NCBI GenBank assembly: GCA_015231955.1
Contig: JADGAN010000008.1
Coordinates: forward strand, 62,001 to 126,000
Reading direction: 5' to 3'
Source of the DNA: Oligoflexia bacterium
GTDB lineage: Bacteria > Bdellovibrionota > Bacteriovoracia > Bacteriovoracales > Bacteriovoracaceae
Length of the DNA: 64,000 nt
The position numbers and the translations under genes were made by a program. The stretch's first letter is position 1, and every line of letters begins with the position of its first letter. Below the pieces are notes generated by a model. It saw only the letters and a program-made list of their open reading frames with translations, did not search any database and was not told where the DNA came from. Positions 23,316-32,600 of the stretch are shown in pieces.

Positions 23316-25676
23316 CTACTTAACCATTAAAGTTGTTAACTCTGGGATTTGCGACCCTTCTTTGAAAATAAATCCAGTTCTAACAACCCCTTCTCCTTTG
23401 GGCCCATTAACCAGGATGTCGAGTGTAAATCTTGCTCCGTATTGATCTACTCTACCCTCGACAGGAATAGTCTTTAATACTCCCTCCTTCAATTGCTTTA
23501 ATAACCCTTGATAATTAGATAGGTTATATCCGAGTAATGACTCAAACACTCGTGCTTTATGCATGCCTTCAGGATGATTAGGATTAAGAGCATATTGTGT
23601 TAGCTTTTCTTCTTTTATAACTGCATTAGGAGAGTTTAATAATCTCCATGCTCCTTCTTTTGAATCATCAAGATTGTTGATAATTTTGAGAGCTTCGTCC
23701 TCGTTAGTAGCAATTTTTTTAGTAAAACCGAATTTTTTAGAGAAGAAATTTGTAAAGTCCTCAATATTATTGCCAAATTTTTCAGCAACTCTCTTATAAG
23801 CTGAGATAAAAGTGGTGATTGATTCTTTGGTTTTTAACCCTAACTTTACTAAAAACTCATAAATCTTCTTTCCAATATTTAACCCTTCCTCAAAATGCTC
23901 GCCGACAAACTTTATTCCTTTTACTGTTCCCTTAGAAAAAATATTTTTTAATACCTTAAATCCAGATTGTATCCAATGGGATCCTCCTAGTGTAAAAATT
24001 CCAAGAGCAGCAAAACCCTTGTCCAATAAAGAGAGTTTTTCTTTAGTGGCCAATGTTTCGCCAAAGTACAATCCATAAGCATCATTAATGAGACTTACTC
24101 CTGGAGTAAGACCGAGGACAAAGTCGGTTGATTGTAAGGCCAATTCCTTATAGGCACGCACTTCGCTGATTTTTTCATTAAAACTATCCCCGCCTTTCTT
24201 ACTGAGCTTTGCAGCGGCCACGGTTTCATTTAGCCCTTGACTTAAAGTGAGTTCGGCCAACTCTTTTACATTTTGCTTATCAACACGAGTAGGTTTGATG
24301 TTTTTTAATTTTAAGGCGGCCGTATTTAACTCATCAACAGTAGTCAAGACTTCTTTTTGCCTCTCATTGAGATCACCGGTCCAATTGTTTATTTCTGCTT
24401 TTAAGTCCTCTGCATCTTTAGCATCAATGGAGGAAGGCAGCTCTTGATCGATTATTCTTTTAAAATGCTCTTCGACCTTTATGTCCTTAAAAAATCCTCG
24501 AGAATCTAGGTATTGATCTTTAAACTTTATGACCTTTTTTTCTGCAGCAAGAAAAGCTTCTTTAACTTTGATGCTGATCATGTTGTTAAGGATCGTAGGA
24601 CGCAGATTGTTTTGGCCTTGCGCCCAAGCGTAGAAGATTTTTTTAAACTCTAATCGCTCCTTTCTTGCAAGTTCTAATTTTAAGCGATCAATAATTTCAT
24701 TGGCCTGCTGATCAAATTGAGAAGAATTTGCTTCTCCGAAAGCAGGCACAGGAGAGATTGAAACGGGAGGGATATTAAAATCCAAGGATAAATCAATTCC
24801 CTCTACAGAAACTTCCGAGCGCTTAAAATCTTCTGCCAAATCTCTTTTGAAATCATTAATTTCTTCAGCATTTTCAGCTATTTTCTTATTAATATCGCTC
24901 TCTAGATCTCCTGCTTGTTTTTTTAAATCATCAACCAATCCTCTAACTTTATAGGCGTCTTTATTTAATTCACTAAACTTCTCTAGATCTATTTCATCTA
25001 AATTCATACTTTCAAGCAAAAGCAAATCTTTTCGCAGATTGCCGATACTTTCATCAATTTTTATTCGTAGCTCATTAAGTTTGCCAGAATCGATATTGTA
25101 CTTGCTAATTATTTTTTCCATTTCTTTGCTTAACCTAGTGATCTCTGCTCGTAACGCTCGGACCTGCTGTGCTCGATCAGGGTCTAGCTCTTGTAAAGAA
25201 AAGGAAGCATTACAACTTTTGTTATTCGTAGAGTGAGGATCTAAAATTATCCTGCACACACGAACAGGTTTGTTTCTATTGGGAGGATACCAGTTAATAT
25301 CAGTCACTGTAGCAATATCACAGCCGTTTCCCCACCCTTTAATAACAAATTGATTTGCTTCATCTGTTTTAATCTCTTCTCGATAGACCAAGGAAGTCCA
25401 TTTTCCTGATTTCCATGTTTTCTCCCCATTTTGGGGATTAGTAGAAAATACCCTAGATTTTTCATCTAATTTAACAGGTAACCGTGATCCATTGAGATAA
25501 TAAAAATCACCTTCAACTGCGGACTGGGTGATAGTACAGCTATCAATTCCTGGAACTTTATGGAGGACTTCTACACATCCGTATCTATCATCACTGCACG
25601 CAAAAGAGTTGTTCATTCCTTGATAGAACACTAGTGATAGCAAAAAGAAAAATAAAATTTGAATGACTTTTTTCAT
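23316..25676 (-). CDS. exported polymorphic toxin-like protein with DUF6883-type C-terminus
   Basis: 786 aa. The signal peptide is about 1-27 (ending SFA). An N-terminal Cys-containing region (28-180) precedes long coiled coils (about 180-300 and 330-490), a hydrophobic Gly/Ala-rich stretch (LGLTPGVSLINDAYGLYFG), and a final domain at about 691-786: KLTQYALNPNHPEGMHKARVF, then DQYGARFTLDILV, VVRTGFIF and PELTTLMVK. This final domain matches the DUF6883 pattern. The layout (export signal, rod, pre-toxin linker, small C-terminal domain, immunity genes downstream) is that of polymorphic toxins. The start overlaps the upstream stop by 4 bp. The toxin activity is unknown; no catalytic residues can be named. 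Confidence 0.72.
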   Translation of the reverse strand: MKKVIQILFFFLLSLVFYQGMNNSFACSDDRYGCVEVLHKVPGIDSCTITQSAVEGDFYYLNGSRLPVKLDEKSRVFSTNPQNGEKTWKSGKWTSLVYREEIKTDEANQFVIKGWGNGCDIATVTDINWYPPNRNKPVRVCRIILDPHSTNNKSCNASFSLQELDPDRAQQVRALRAEITRLSKEMEKIISKYNIDSGKLNELRIKIDESIGNLRKDLLLLESMNLDEIDLEKFSELNKDAYKVRGLVDDLKKQAGDLESDINKKIAENAEEINDFKRDLAEDFKRSEVSVEGIDLSLDFNIPPVSISPVPAFGEANSSQFDQQANEIIDRLKLELARKERLEFKKIFYAWAQGQNNLRPTILNNMISIKVKEAFLAAEKKVIKFKDQYLDSRGFFKDIKVEEHFKRIIDQELPSSIDAKDAEDLKAEINNWTGDLNERQKEVLTTVDELNTAALKLKNIKPTRVDKQNVKELAELTLSQGLNETVAAAKLSKKGGDSFNEKISEVRAYKELALQSTDFVLGLTPGVSLINDAYGLYFGETLATKEKLSLLDKGFAALGIFTLGGSHWIQSGFKVLKNIFSKGTVKGIKFVGEHFEEGLNIGKKIYEFLVKLGLKTKESITTFISAYKRVAEKFGNNIEDFTNFFSKKFGFTKKIATNEDEALKIINNLDDSKEGAWRLLNSPNAVIKEEKLTQYALNPNHPEGMHKARVFESLLGYNLSNYQGLLKQLKEGVLKTIPVEGRVDQYGARFTLDILVNGPKGEGVVRTGFIFKEGSQIPELTTLMVK

Positions 25677-27784
25677 CGTACACCTCCTCCTACTGCTGGG
25701 GTGCTGCTGGCGGCCGCCATTTCCTCTTCGGCCTTATTAAGTAGCTCGTCATGCAGTTTGATCGCCTCGACCAAACGGCCTTTTGCGATAGCATCGTTAT
25801 ATTTAATCAATTCATTGGCCATCCAGGGGGCCTTAACTCTAGAAAAAGTAAATTTATCTACGTTAAGTAGCTTTAATAAAGTTTTATCCAGATAGTTCCT
25901 GGCCTTCTTAATGTCGTCATCAATAACTTTACAACCACTATAAAGGAACGAGTTACTTTGTCTTAATTCGTCCAGATTGCTACAAGTTTTTTCATAATTT
26001 AAGTATTCAAGCATGTACTCATAGCGGGGCAAATAATAAGGCAATTTCATTCGAGGACTTTTTTGTTTTTCAATTTCCAATGATTTTTCCCCTAATTTCT
26101 GAGCTATATCCATGAAATCCGCCGCGGCATTTAGGTGTCCTTGCTTTTGCATTGAATCTCTTACATAGTCTGAGACCTCTTTTTTCTCTATTTCCTCAAT
26201 TTTAAGTAGATTTTCTTTATGAAAAATCTCTATTTTTTCAACATATTTTTTATACCGATCATCAGTATAAGAGAGCATTTGTTCAATTTTATCAATTGCT
26301 TCAGGAGGGCCTTGTAATGTGCTCTTTAGCTCTACAAGGAAAGGTTCAAAATTTTTCATCTGCTCTTTATATTTAGCATAGGCATTATTAAACTTTGCAA
26401 TGATAATATTAAATTTTGTAGAGATAGTAGTATAAGCATTCCATTCGAAGCGACCAATGCCGGTTATTTCATTGGAAATTTTAATTAATTCTTCTACGCT
26501 TTCTGAATGAGATGCCGCTGTAGAAAGAGAAGTAAACCTTTCTCTGCTTTTTGATTCTGTATCATAATAATTTTGGCGAAAATCTTGTAAAAAATCTTGA
26601 TAGGGTTTATTTAACTCTTTTTGTTCCTCTAAGTAAGAGGTATGGATTTCATGAACGATTTGTTGTTTCCTCTTGAGATCGGCCAAATGAACAATTAAAG
26701 GATCTATCTTATCGGCACCTTTTTTCTTAATAATCGTTACTGCTGCTTCGACCAGGTTGCCTTTCATCGACTCACCATAGGTTACGGCCTGATTCTCTAA
26801 ATTTTTTAGTTCATTAATTTTTTTGTTGAGTTCAACAACCGCACTATTAACACGATTATATCTTTCTTTATCATTGGTACCAGTGACTTCTGGCATTTTC
26901 AAAGGCATAAGTTGTGGATAAGAAAATTCTTTAACAAGAGCATCTTCCGCTATACCGTCAGCACCTGCTTGGCCGGAGAGACCGGCCCTACCTGAAGCTC
27001 CTCCTCCTCTTTTCCAAAGACCACAGTTTATTCCATCTCCTCCGTCTCCACCTGGGCCACCATGGCCGCTCTTACCGCCTTTTCCGGGAATCAAAGAGAG
27101 CTTTAAACCACTGACATTGCTTGTGCCTAAAGCTACTCCTTCAGAGGAAGAGTGTTGATTTTTTAAAGGCCACCATTGAATGATCACTTTACCAATATTC
27201 CCGCCATTTCCACCATTTCCACCTGTTCCCCCTGGCCACCCATTTCCACCACTAGAAGAACAGGAGGCATTCTGACCTTTCTTTCCTTTACCACCGTCAC
27301 CACCATCTTGACCCTTTAAGGCCTGCACTTCAATGGTTAATCCAGCAATTGACTTAATCCCCGCCAGGATTTCTAGTTCGTTAGCAGCAAATCCTGGGAA
27401 TCCATTAAGTCCAGGCGGCGCAAAAGTGGCATGATACCTATCCGCAAAGGGGTGGTTGTCTCCGCTTAGTGCCTTAGCAGGATAAGTTTGATTTTTTTTC
27501 ACTAAAATCTTTGTGTTCCTACCAGCAACTAGTTCATAAAGTTCCAAACTTACTTTGCTCGGTAAATCACTAATAATCAGAGTTGAATTATCTTGCAAAA
27601 CAAGTCTTTTTATTTTTTTTATTCCTTGATTAAAATCGGCCTCTGTCCAAATTATAGTTTGGCCATTGGGAATAATAATAGCATCTTCAATATCGCCATC
27701 CGCAAAAGTGCAGGGACTTGTTAAGAGTAAAAACATTAAGGCAACAAAGGAAAGGCAATCGTGAGTAATGATGTTAGATTTCAT
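25673..27784 (-). CDS. exported collagen-like, coiled-coil protein
   Basis: 703 aa. Signal peptide about 1-28. A beta-rich N-domain (30-150; ILVKKNQTYPAKALSG) leads to two Gly-rich collagen-like blocks (157-199 with KGQDGGDGGKGKKGQNAS and GGTGGNGGNGGN; 233-277 with GKGGKSGHGGPGGDGGDG and SGQAGADG), then about 400 residues of helical coiled coil. The glycine spacing is irregular (GGx and GxG mixed), more like glycine-rich particle or adhesin proteins than true collagen triplets. It sits 2 bp after the gene at 27787 and overlaps the toxin gene by 4 bp, so the three are almost certainly translated together. It may be a carrier or surface scaffold for the toxin. Confidence 0.65.
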   Translation of the reverse strand: MKSNIITHDCLSFVALMFLLLTSPCTFADGDIEDAIIIPNGQTIIWTEADFNQGIKKIKRLVLQDNSTLIISDLPSKVSLELYELVAGRNTKILVKKNQTYPAKALSGDNHPFADRYHATFAPPGLNGFPGFAANELEILAGIKSIAGLTIEVQALKGQDGGDGGKGKKGQNASCSSSGGNGWPGGTGGNGGNGGNIGKVIIQWWPLKNQHSSSEGVALGTSNVSGLKLSLIPGKGGKSGHGGPGGDGGDGINCGLWKRGGGASGRAGLSGQAGADGIAEDALVKEFSYPQLMPLKMPEVTGTNDKERYNRVNSAVVELNKKINELKNLENQAVTYGESMKGNLVEAAVTIIKKKGADKIDPLIVHLADLKRKQQIVHEIHTSYLEEQKELNKPYQDFLQDFRQNYYDTESKSRERFTSLSTAASHSESVEELIKISNEITGIGRFEWNAYTTISTKFNIIIAKFNNAYAKYKEQMKNFEPFLVELKSTLQGPPEAIDKIEQMLSYTDDRYKKYVEKIEIFHKENLLKIEEIEKKEVSDYVRDSMQKQGHLNAAADFMDIAQKLGEKSLEIEKQKSPRMKLPYYLPRYEYMLEYLNYEKTCSNLDELRQSNSFLYSGCKVIDDDIKKARNYLDKTLLKLLNVDKFTFSRVKAPWMANELIKYNDAIAKGRLVEAIKLHDELLNKAEEEMAAASSTPAVGGGVR

Positions 27785-27786
27785 TA

Positions 27787-28932
27787 TTAATTTCCTCCAA
27801 GATGATATCTTTCAAAGATATCATCAATAATATCTACAAGGCCGTATCTTCCATTGAATTTATCTTCTAATAATTCTCCTAATCGCTCTTTAATGACCTC
27901 AATACTTTCTTTGTCACTAATGATATCTTTTAACTGCTCCTGTGCTAGTAAAAATAACCTTTGAAGAATTGCCAATTGCTTACGCTGTTTTTCTAGATCC
28001 TCTTTGTTAATGATAAATGCTTTCCTATTCGACAATTCGTTAAAAATAGCGATTTCTTCAGGGGTAAAAAAATCACTTACTTTCTTCTCTTTATACATGT
28101 TAGGATTTGCTTGCACAGTCAGAGTAAACGTTAATAATTTTTCTATAGTATCCTTTTCATCATTATTTAAACCGTTAGTTTCAGAGGATAACATAGACTG
28201 CAAGATATCTGGGTTTATATCAAGCACTCCTAATAAAACGAGATTATTCTTATTGAGAGTGCTAAGAATACTTAGAGCTAGTTTTTTCATAAGCAAGAAT
28301 GCTGGTTGATAGAGATTTAACTCTTGCAAAACAGTGAGCTGAAATTCTGCATCTGTAATTTTTTGCTGATATTCATTTAATTTGGATCCTGCCTGCTGTT
28401 TATTATCAAAGTCCGGCATATTTGCCTTAATTTTAAGCGTAATCTGACATCCAGGTGCAAATTCAAGCTTATAGAAAAAGTATGGAGATTTGATCTTAAA
28501 GGTTATTCTCTTAAGAATTCCACTATTTCTGGCCTTCATTACTTCGCTATTTCGATAAAGAAAGTCACTTGTAATATTGACGGCAACACCAGTTTTGTTT
28601 TCATTTTCGTATGCAACGATTTCCAGAGGAATTCTTTCTCCTTGAAATCGACATCCAGTAGATTTCATAAAATAAAATTCAGTCCTTAATTCGACTGCAG
28701 TTTCTTTTATGTTACGTTCAATAAAATCCTGCAATGAATGAGGCCCGCTAGGAGAAAGGTCACAGTTTGTAAGCTTTCCATTGATTAAGCTGCAATTTTG
28801 TGCTGAAACAAGATTATAATTTTCTTCACTAACGAGGGCCTTTGATTGATTAGGCCAAAATATTATACAAGTAAATAAGAGAAGAAAACCATATCGAGCT
28901 AAGGTAGCTCCAGGTGTGAGTATATTTTTCAT
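27787..28932 (-). CDS. exported protein of unknown function in toxin operon
   Basis: 381 aa from the ATG at 28932, which has GGAG 5 nt upstream; a start at 28947 would have none. A signal peptide (FLLLFTCIIFWPNQSKA) precedes a beta-rich domain with Cys residues in NCSLINGKLTNCDLS, STGCRF and FAPGCQITLK (to about residue 165), followed by a mostly helical half with Leu-rich segments (FLLMKKLALSILSTL, RKQLAILQRLFLLAQEQL). No family is recognised. The gene is the second of the operon, 68 bp after the 165-aa gene and 2 bp before the collagen-like gene. Confidence 0.6.
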   Translation of the reverse strand: MKNILTPGATLARYGFLLLFTCIIFWPNQSKALVSEENYNLVSAQNCSLINGKLTNCDLSPSGPHSLQDFIERNIKETAVELRTEFYFMKSTGCRFQGERIPLEIVAYENENKTGVAVNITSDFLYRNSEVMKARNSGILKRITFKIKSPYFFYKLEFAPGCQITLKIKANMPDFDNKQQAGSKLNEYQQKITDAEFQLTVLQELNLYQPAFLLMKKLALSILSTLNKNNLVLLGVLDINPDILQSMLSSETNGLNNDEKDTIEKLLTFTLTVQANPNMYKEKKVSDFFTPEEIAIFNELSNRKAFIINKEDLEKQRKQLAILQRLFLLAQEQLKDIISDKESIEVIKERLGELLEDKFNGRYGLVDIIDDIFERYHLGGN

Positions 28933-29000
28933 AAATTCTCCATCCACAAATGATTCATTTAATTGCCTTCTAGTATGATAATGCGCTTAGTAAAAAATTA

Positions 29001-29498
29001 TTATTGAACTAAATTATATTTTTTTAAGATTTGTTTCTCTAATTCTTGTCTCTTTTTTTCGAAGAGCTTTTCAACATAGGCCTGCATGACTTTACTTATC
29101 TCCTCATCGTTAAGAAGGGTTTCCGGCATGTCTTTAATAATATTTGTTAGATCGGTTTTTAGAGCAGGAATGGTGGTGTTCTTTATGGATACTATTTCGC
29201 TCGATAAAGAAGATAATCTATTTGCTAAATCGCTATCTGCAGCAGAGAGCGATTGGTCTGTAGCTGTAAGAGATTGAACTGATCTACTCATCGATGATTC
29301 AAGAGCATCAACACGGGTCATACTTGCTACAATCTGAAACTGAGAATCAATAGGGTTATGGGCACCGTCTAGACTGTACAAAATAATATTACTAGGCCCC
29401 GCATAAGGCATTGCACAGACTGGATGACTAGCAGATGCGAGATTGTAAGGGGATATTAGAAGTAAAAGAGCAGATAGAAAAAAAGTAATCTTAATCAT
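29001..29498 (-). CDS. small exported coiled-coil protein, first gene of toxin operon
   Basis: 165 aa. Signal peptide MIKITFFLSALLLLISPYNLASA, a short domain with HPVCAMPYAGPSNIILYSLDG, then an unbroken Ser-rich coiled coil (RVDALESSMSRSVQSLTATD onward) and a Lys/Glu-rich C-terminal helix. GGGAGA precedes the ATG. The design (short head, long rod) recalls the fibre proteins at 12091-15233 but with head and rod in the opposite order, and no sequence identity is evident. It probably oligomerises; its role in the operon is unknown. Confidence 0.6.
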   Translation of the reverse strand: MIKITFFLSALLLLISPYNLASASHPVCAMPYAGPSNIILYSLDGAHNPIDSQFQIVASMTRVDALESSMSRSVQSLTATDQSLSAADSDLANRLSSLSSEIVSIKNTTIPALKTDLTNIIKDMPETLLNDEEISKVMQAYVEKLFEKKRQELEKQILKKYNLVQ

Positions 29499-29731
29499 TT
29501 GTTTCTCCCAAAGTTAGTCTTGTTCAATATCAGTAGAGGCACATATTTAAACTGTTTTCACGAAGGATGCAATACGTAATAAATTCAGGTTACGACTGAA
29601 AACGATTGTTTAAGACCAGATAAAAACAAAAAAAGCAAGATGCTAAGTGATTGAGTCTACTGATAATTTTTTTTGATTTATTTGCTACACGAGTATTTTT
29701 TACAGGTAATTCTAAAGCAAGAATTTCGCAA

Positions 29732-29947
29732 TTAAAATTTTGATTTAAACACCGCCGATTTGCTTAGCTCCTCATCCCGCTTGATATATTTTTCAGTGGT
29801 ATCGGGAGAGGCATGCCCGGCCACCTTCGCAATCGCATAGCGCTTCACGATCTTATCACTTAACACCGAAGAACACCTCCTCCTTAAGTCGCAATCCCCT
29901 TTATCGTTACTCCATTGCGGTTGTAACAAGGGATCCCCATTCTCCAC
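29732..29947 (-). pseudogene. tyrosine-recombinase (integrase) C-terminal remnant
   Basis: Seventy-one codons contain IAKVAGHASPDTTEKYIKRDEE, matching the end of tyrosine recombinases ([IL]-x-x-x-[LA]-GH-[AS]-[SD]-x-x-T-T-x-x-Y, with the catalytic His and Tyr). The upstream catalytic Arg and Lys regions are not found in any frame nearby, and the N-terminal part reads as unrelated sequence after a likely frameshift. This is a relic of an integrated element at the border of the toxin island. Confidence 0.5.
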
Positions 29948-30265
29948 CCGTCGTTACCAAAACCATCTTTGCCGACTTAATAAAAAAAATCAAAAGAAAA
30001 CCGTATGCAAATTCCTGAATTCCAGTCCAAGAAAAATGAACATTTGTGAAAATTTGAACAGAAGTTGAGCGCCCTTTGGGGAGTAGGAAGTGGTAGCAAA
30101 GAGTTGGTTGCTTTGGTTTCCCAAATGATGATCAACTCACTACGCTTAGGCCCGTGGCACTATTAAGGTTTATATGCACTTCTCTTGCCTTCCAAATAAA
30201 TTCCCTCTATGCTCCTAGGAACTTCGTTGACTAGACAGTAGCAAAATATCCAAGGAGTTATTGTT
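29948..30265. other. 318-bp region without an intact gene
   Basis: The plus strand has a 38-codon open stretch (30050-30166, KFEQKLSALWGVGSGSKELV, then ALVSQMM) that follows a short ATG-initiated frame ending at TGA. It reads like protein but has no start and no recognised family, so it may be debris of the same element as the integrase remnant. AAGGAG near 30252 serves the next gene. No hairpin or repeat was noticed. Confidence 0.35.
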
Positions 30266-32389
30266 ATGAAGAATTTTAGAACATTTTTGGTGCTTCTATC
30301 TTTTGGGATCTCCCTTATCTCAAATTCAGCATATGCGGCCAATTTAAGTGCATTCACCCCTGAAGGGCCCAATCCCAGCTACGCAAAGTGGAGTAAACAA
30401 TGGAAAATTCCAGAGGATTACTCTCCTACGGCCTATCACACATTAATCACTGCTACAGAAACCATGCTGCTCGAGGAGAAAAGCAAAGATGAAAATGATC
30501 AAAATAAAGGAAAAATAAAACTTTTAAATTATGCTATAGAACTTTTGACTAAAAAGCATAACCGATATGCCAGCAATACAGATCTGATGACTTACTATAA
30601 TCAAGGCAGAAGGATCATCTATACTATTGTAGGAGAAGAGTATGATCAAAGGGCCATTGCCGCTGGACGAAGGAATCTTGGCGCCGATTCTCCTCATGAA
30701 AGGATACAATCGCTTTTGCGTTTTTTAAAACGAAAGACGCTGCTTAAGGTTGCACTCCAAGATCCGACAACACCGATTGGAATGGAGCAAGCTTTGAAGG
30801 AGGCAAAAAATCTACAAGGCAAGCAAGAGTCTTTGGCAGTTCAAGCACTATCTACACTGACCCCCGAAGAGCTTTCTAATCTTGACCTTCGTGAAGATCA
30901 TACTGTCTTTTACTCGCAAAAATATTTGGATGAACATCCTGGATTAGATCTTTGGGCAAGAAATGAAGAGTGGGTTAATGAAAGTATTACGCAAATTCTG
31001 AAAGAAAAGTATGGCCTTAACGATGTAAAATACAATTTACTAGAGAGTCAGCGCGTGCTCTTTTTTGACGATGTTAAACTGACGGGCACCTCTCCTAAAA
31101 TCAATTTACGAGATGCTTTTAATATCAAGTGGAAGATGAAGTGGATGGATGAAATTCATGCAGCGACGATTGCGAATCGACTCTACTTAAAACTTGGTGC
31201 AAAATTTGTTGATTTAGAGTATGCCACAAAATTTGCAGAGGATGGAACAGTGGTTATACTCAATGATCCCAACAAAATACCAGACCCAAAGGCCATCTGT
31301 AATCCCATTACCGCTGATGATCTAGCGAAGTGTGTCTACTCCACTCGAAGAGGAGTTAATAAAAGCAATATTCGCTCCTTCATTCATGAATCGGGCGTGA
31401 TTACAAAAGAAAATATCGGAAAAATTTTATCGCATCTACATCCTAATGCCTTAGAAAACTATCGTCCTCAAAAGCTTCTAGGTAGACAATATGTCACCTT
31501 CAAGGAGTCGCTCTTGGAAATCAATCCTCCCCATATTGAAGATATAGGCCCTATTGCGGAATCGAATGCCTTTGCAACGGAGGATCGCGGCCTTCGAGGA
31601 CTCCTGCTTTTTAACAGTTGGATTAACAACAACGATGTTCGAGAAAATAATGGCAAAACTTACCTGCTAAACAATTTTCCTGATGAGAGCGGCAACGCTA
31701 TTCAAGGGGCCACCTTTGTAGAAGAGCGCCACGACTTGGGAAAATCACTTGCCGGTGTTTTTAGCGCTGCTAATCCCAATCGCTTGCAAACAGGAAATGG
31801 ATACCTCCGAATTGATGACAACAGAGAGCATCTCCACTTTAACTATTTCATTCTTCATCTTCCAGGAGCATGGTTGCACACCACTTACTCTGACCTCCTC
31901 TGGATGGGAAAGCGGATTATAAAAATCACTCGCAGCGATTTACAAGCAATTTTAGAACACACCTATTGGCCCGATTTTTACAAGGAAGCCATGCTGTATA
32001 AACTTTTAAAACGGAGAAATTTAATGGCAAAATATTTAGGAATCGAGCACCTGATTCCAATAGAAGAGCGAGATATTCCAGCACCATCACTAGAGGTTCC
32101 ACTCTACAACAAAGAGTTACGAAAAGCTGCCGCTCTTTATTATAAAATTCCTATCGAACTACTCGAAGAGACTTATCAAAATTCCAAGCTCCCCATCGGT
32201 CACGATCGCTACAGTGATAAAGTACTCATCGACGGAAGGGTGAACGATTCTACACGCTCTCTTCTTATACGTGTTCTTCGCCAATACCGACACCCTGCGG
32301 GTCTTGATCGACGACGTTCGCGCATTAATTTTGTCAATAAAATCAACCCGCAAACACACTATTTAGGAATTCCTTGGGATATCATTTGA
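30266..32389 (+). CDS. large exported protein of unknown function
   Basis: 707 aa. Signal peptide MKNFRTFLVLLSFGISLISNSAYA, then a mature protein of about 680 residues that is mixed alpha/beta without repeats. One segment, RGLRGLLLFNSWINNNDVRENN followed 30 residues later by EERHDLGKSLAG, resembles a motif pair I recall from uncharacterised bacterial proteins (xxWxxxxDxKxxN ... HxLxDFGxxLG), in which an N-D-x-x-x-N loop and a D-[LF]-G loop are reminiscent of kinase-like folds such as HipA or CotH. The likeness is weak, and the lead Asp-Phe-Gly is DLG here. The gene stands alone with AAGGAG upstream and is followed by a hairpin at 32399. Confidence 0.6.
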   Translation: MKNFRTFLVLLSFGISLISNSAYAANLSAFTPEGPNPSYAKWSKQWKIPEDYSPTAYHTLITATETMLLEEKSKDENDQNKGKIKLLNYAIELLTKKHNRYASNTDLMTYYNQGRRIIYTIVGEEYDQRAIAAGRRNLGADSPHERIQSLLRFLKRKTLLKVALQDPTTPIGMEQALKEAKNLQGKQESLAVQALSTLTPEELSNLDLREDHTVFYSQKYLDEHPGLDLWARNEEWVNESITQILKEKYGLNDVKYNLLESQRVLFFDDVKLTGTSPKINLRDAFNIKWKMKWMDEIHAATIANRLYLKLGAKFVDLEYATKFAEDGTVVILNDPNKIPDPKAICNPITADDLAKCVYSTRRGVNKSNIRSFIHESGVITKENIGKILSHLHPNALENYRPQKLLGRQYVTFKESLLEINPPHIEDIGPIAESNAFATEDRGLRGLLLFNSWINNNDVRENNGKTYLLNNFPDESGNAIQGATFVEERHDLGKSLAGVFSAANPNRLQTGNGYLRIDDNREHLHFNYFILHLPGAWLHTTYSDLLWMGKRIIKITRSDLQAILEHTYWPDFYKEAMLYKLLKRRNLMAKYLGIEHLIPIEERDIPAPSLEVPLYNKELRKAAALYYKIPIELLEETYQNSKLPIGHDRYSDKVLIDGRVNDSTRSLLIRVLRQYRHPAGLDRRRSRINFVNKINPQTHYLGIPWDII

Positions 32390-32398
32390 AATCATTTG

Positions 32399-32430
32399 AA
32401 ATGAATTTAAAACTAATTTCAAATTCATTT
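32399..32430 (+). terminator. AT-rich hairpin downstream of the exported 707-aa gene
   Basis: AAATGAATTT (32399-32408) and AAATTCATTT (32421-32430) are exact complements around a 12-nt loop, 10 bp after the stop. A direct repeat ATCATTTGAA overlaps the stop codon region (32381-32400). The stem is all A-T rich and so weak; a terminator role is tentative. Confidence 0.3.
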
Positions 32431-32600
32431 TGCCAACCATAGTTTTCAGAATTTTTTTTCCTTCAGATCACTTTTTTCAGCTATCTCTTTGTAATCATAT
32501 AAAACAAAAAAAATAATTCGAAAAAATAAAATCACTCCACTTATAATTTCAGCTCTGACAATTTTGGAAAAGGAATATTAACAAAACAACAGGAAGTTTT

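Noticed and set aside
25673-27784. PE_PGRS-like or true collagen protein
   Set aside because: Glycine spacing is irregular and there is no PE domain; only a collagen-like description is supported.
27787-28947. Start at 28947 for the exported protein
   Set aside because: The ATG at 28932 has GGAG 5 nt upstream and gives a proper signal peptide; 28947 has no ribosome-binding site.
29732-29947. Functional tyrosine recombinase
   Set aside because: Only the C-terminal motif exists; the catalytic Arg/Lys half and a start are missing.
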